This document shows positions 45,238-46,650 of a stretch of DNA of 46,650 nucleotides, piece by piece; the stretch's first letter is position 1; every line of letters begins with the position of its first letter. Both the position numbers and the translations under genes were made by a program. This stretch comes from a virus. Location: IMG/VR virus record IMGVR_UViG_3300037258_001222, positions 1-46,650 of that record, one strand, 5' to 3'. The notes beneath the pieces were generated by a model. It was not told the origin of the DNA. It did no database searches and worked only from the letters and a program-made list of their open reading frames with translations.

Positions 45238-45450
45238 CTAGTTGGAGGATTTTCCTCCCGATTTGGGAAGCCGAGCGTTGCGCTCGTCAGCACGCGCGAG
45301 CATCCACTCGTTTACCTCTTCCTCGATCCAAAACACGCGGAAGCCCACGCGCACCCGCAATGGGAACTTGTTGACCTCTTCGAGCCTTGAGACTTGAGTT
45401 GGCGACAGGCAAATGCGGTCACGGAGCTGCTTCTTAGTCAGGTAACGCAT
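45238..45450 (-). CDS. AlpA/excisionase-like DNA-binding protein (70 aa)
   Basis: MRYLTKKQLRDRICLSPTQV, then SRLEEVNKFPLRVRVGFRVFWIEEEVNEWML. This MerR-like winged helix is typical of AlpA-type excision or activation proteins beside tyrosine integrases. It should direct integrase toward excision or activate its promoter. GGGAGA Shine-Dalgarno lies in the 3' arm of the hairpin 45458-45472. Confidence 0.8.
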   Translation of the reverse strand: MRYLTKKQLRDRICLSPTQVSRLEEVNKFPLRVRVGFRVFWIEEEVNEWMLARADERNARLPKSGGKSSN

Positions 45451-45457
45451 CTGAACT

Positions 45458-45472
45458 CTCCCGATGCGGGAG
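45458..45472 (-). promoter_or_regulatory. Shine-Dalgarno-occluding hairpin of AlpA-like gene
   Basis: CTCCCG-ATG-CGGGAG pairs the ribosome binding site. A second small hairpin, GCGTC/GACGC, is adjacent (45472-45483). Confidence 0.5.
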
Positions 45473-45519
45473 CGTCCAGACGCTGCCCTAGGTTGTCTAG
45501 CTAGAGCGCGCGCACGGTA

Positions 45520-46650
45520 TCAGGTTTGGATGAGACGCGAAAGGTGTTGCTCCCATGCGTCTATCGCTGCGCGCATCTCCGCTTGGTATTCGTAGACGTT
45601 GTAGACGCGAGCGATCTGCGACTGGGTGCCGCCCGAGACGTGGTTCAAGAGCTTCTCGACGACGATCTGCGGCACTCCGAGCGCCGCCATGCCAGATGAG
45701 ACCGTGCGGCGTAGGTCATGGATCGTCCAGTCGTAAACGCCAAGGTCTTTATCGAGTTGGGCCTTTGGCTTACCCCAGCCGTTGAAGACGGTCGCGGGCT
45801 TTCCTTGGACCCGTTCCCGAGCAGCCGGAAAGAAGTAGGTATCGGATGTGTTGGGTGTCGTCTCAAGGATGCGCCGCGCGATAAGCCCGATGGGGAAGGC
45901 GTGGGTGCGCCCGTTCTTTGTGATGTGGGCGGGGATCGTGACAAGCCCGTTCTTGAGCCAGGAACGCTCCAGGCGGGCGATTTCTCCCCTACGCTGGCCG
46001 GTAAGGAGGCAAAGGGCGATGATCCGGTGGAAATGATTTTGAGGGGCAAATACCAGCCTACAGAGGCCGTGTAGCTCTTGATCGGACAGCGCCCGCTCGC
46101 GCGGTCGAGAATTTGATGGCGGTTCCATGTCCGCCATCGGGCTGCGGTCTATGCAGTGCTGCGAGACGCAGAAGCGGAAGAAGGCCCGGCCGGCGGCAAA
46201 GGCGTGGTGGCGCTCGGCCGGCGGCAGCTTCTTGAGCCTTCCGCCGATGTCGTGCGGTGTGATTTGGCCGACGCTCGACCGGCCGTAGGGATAGTGCTTG
46301 GTCAGCAGACGACGGTAATCTGCCAGGGTGCGGGGCCTCAGCGTCTTCTCCCGCTCGGTGAGGAAGGCATCGCGCGCTTCCTCGAACGCAACGTGCTTCG
46401 GGCGCACGCGGCCGAGCGTCTTCTGTGCGAGGATGCGCCTGGCTTCCGAGCGGGCTTCGGAGAGCGTTAGGCCGCCGGGGCCATACTTGCCGATCGTCTG
46501 GCGCCGGCCGGAGCCGATGAGGACGATGAAGGATTTTGCGCCGCCGGGGTAGACACGTAAACCGAACCCGGCGGTCGCGTCATCCCAGATGGTGAACGCT
46601 GCGGCGGCAGGCTTGGCCGCCCGGATCGCAAGCTCGGAAAGTTGAGGCAC
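45520..46650 (-). CDS. int: tyrosine-type integrase (DUF4102/P4-like)
   Basis: 376 residues shown; the frame opens with GTG at the window edge, so the true start could lie beyond it. The N-terminal arm-binding domain (PQLSELAIRAAKP...GLRVYPGGAKSF) is followed by a core-binding domain (about 85-180). The catalytic domain has Arg in TGQRRGEI (220-221), Lys in THITKNG-type beta hairpin (near 245), HDLRR (311-315), LLNH (334-337) and Tyr in ARVYNVYEY (350-355). It integrates the element, typically at a tRNA gene, presumably beyond the window. No att repeat is visible. Confidence 0.9.
   Translation of the reverse strand: MPQLSELAIRAAKPAAAAFTIWDDATAGFGLRVYPGGAKSFIVLIGSGRRQTIGKYGPGGLTLSEARSEARRILAQKTLGRVRPKHVAFEEARDAFLTEREKTLRPRTLADYRRLLTKHYPYGRSSVGQITPHDIGGRLKKLPPAERHHAFAAGRAFFRFCVSQHCIDRSPMADMEPPSNSRPRERALSDQELHGLCRLVFAPQNHFHRIIALCLLTGQRRGEIARLERSWLKNGLVTIPAHITKNGRTHAFPIGLIARRILETTPNTSDTYFFPAARERVQGKPATVFNGWGKPKAQLDKDLGVYDWTIHDLRRTVSSGMAALGVPQIVVEKLLNHVSGGTQSQIARVYNVYEYQAEMRAAIDAWEQHLSRLIQT

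Noticed and set aside
45496-45505. TCTAGCTAGA palindrome as an attachment site
   Set aside because: Only one copy is seen next to the integrase, and no matching direct repeat exists elsewhere in the window.

Overview
The window reads as a nearly complete siphovirus genome or prophage (HK97-type head, non-contractile tail) joined on its right side to an integration/mobilisation module. Almost everything is coded on the minus strand, so the functional order runs from high to low coordinates. Base composition is fairly GC-rich, with AT-richer islands at about 4.1-5.1 kb and 34.5-35.1 kb. Some phage-side proteins (repetitive fibre rich in ATST runs, glycine-rich exported proteins, small lytic transglycosylase) remind me of Patescibacteria/CPR (Parcubacteria-like) proteins. 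Several right-side proteins remind me of proteobacterial mobile elements. Both impressions are from memory, so the host is not settled.

Layout. 0-2.7 kb (minus): recombination operon with NinB-like, YqaJ-type exonuclease and ERF annealing protein, several micro-ORFs and a long structured leader. 3.0-5.1 kb (plus): operon of overlapping small genes (ribbon-helix-helix regulator, HNH-like protein, pentapeptide-repeat protein, three unknowns, Cro/CI-type HTH). 5.15-5.32 kb: candidate small RNA and back-to-back terminators. 5.3-6.1 kb: tiny membrane and Cys-rich proteins. 6.2-8.9 kb: lysis region (transglycosylase, holin-like, NlpC/CHAP-like and papain-like proteins, DUF1003, XhlA-like). 8.9-21.5 kb: tail fibres, hub, tape measure, frameshifted tail chaperone, tail tube, head-tail connectors and two HNH homing-type genes. 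21.6-25.3 kb: capsid and a protease-scaffold fusion. 25.4-30.0 kb: two large secreted or membrane-anchored surface proteins. 30.0-35.7 kb: portal-MuF fusion, terminase large subunit, metallopeptidase-like protein and probable small terminase. 35.8-36.6 kb: small regulators and membrane proteins. 36.6-46.65 kb: DUF932, truncated primase-like protein, replication-relaxation protein, two tandem VirD4/HerA-like ATPases, a large inverted repeat with an iteron-like array, an AlpA-like protein and a tyrosine integrase.

The most notable observations are as follows. (1) Many phage genes lack a Shine-Dalgarno and carry a -10-like hexamer 6-9 nt before ATG, suggesting leaderless mRNAs, while the right module mostly uses good Shine-Dalgarno sites. 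(2) A canonical AAACCCT slippery site in the tail chaperone is followed by a 67-residue -1 frame extension. (3) A 135-nt nested inverted repeat plus 13-bp-phased TATGCC repeats beside the coupling ATPases is a candidate oriT or origin. (4) A 19-nt intergenic motif is shared by two distant promoter regions, and its 9-nt core recurs at a third. (5) A perfect 7+7 bp pseudoknot lies in the leader before the terminase genes. (6) Secreted surface proteins sit inside the head-gene cluster.
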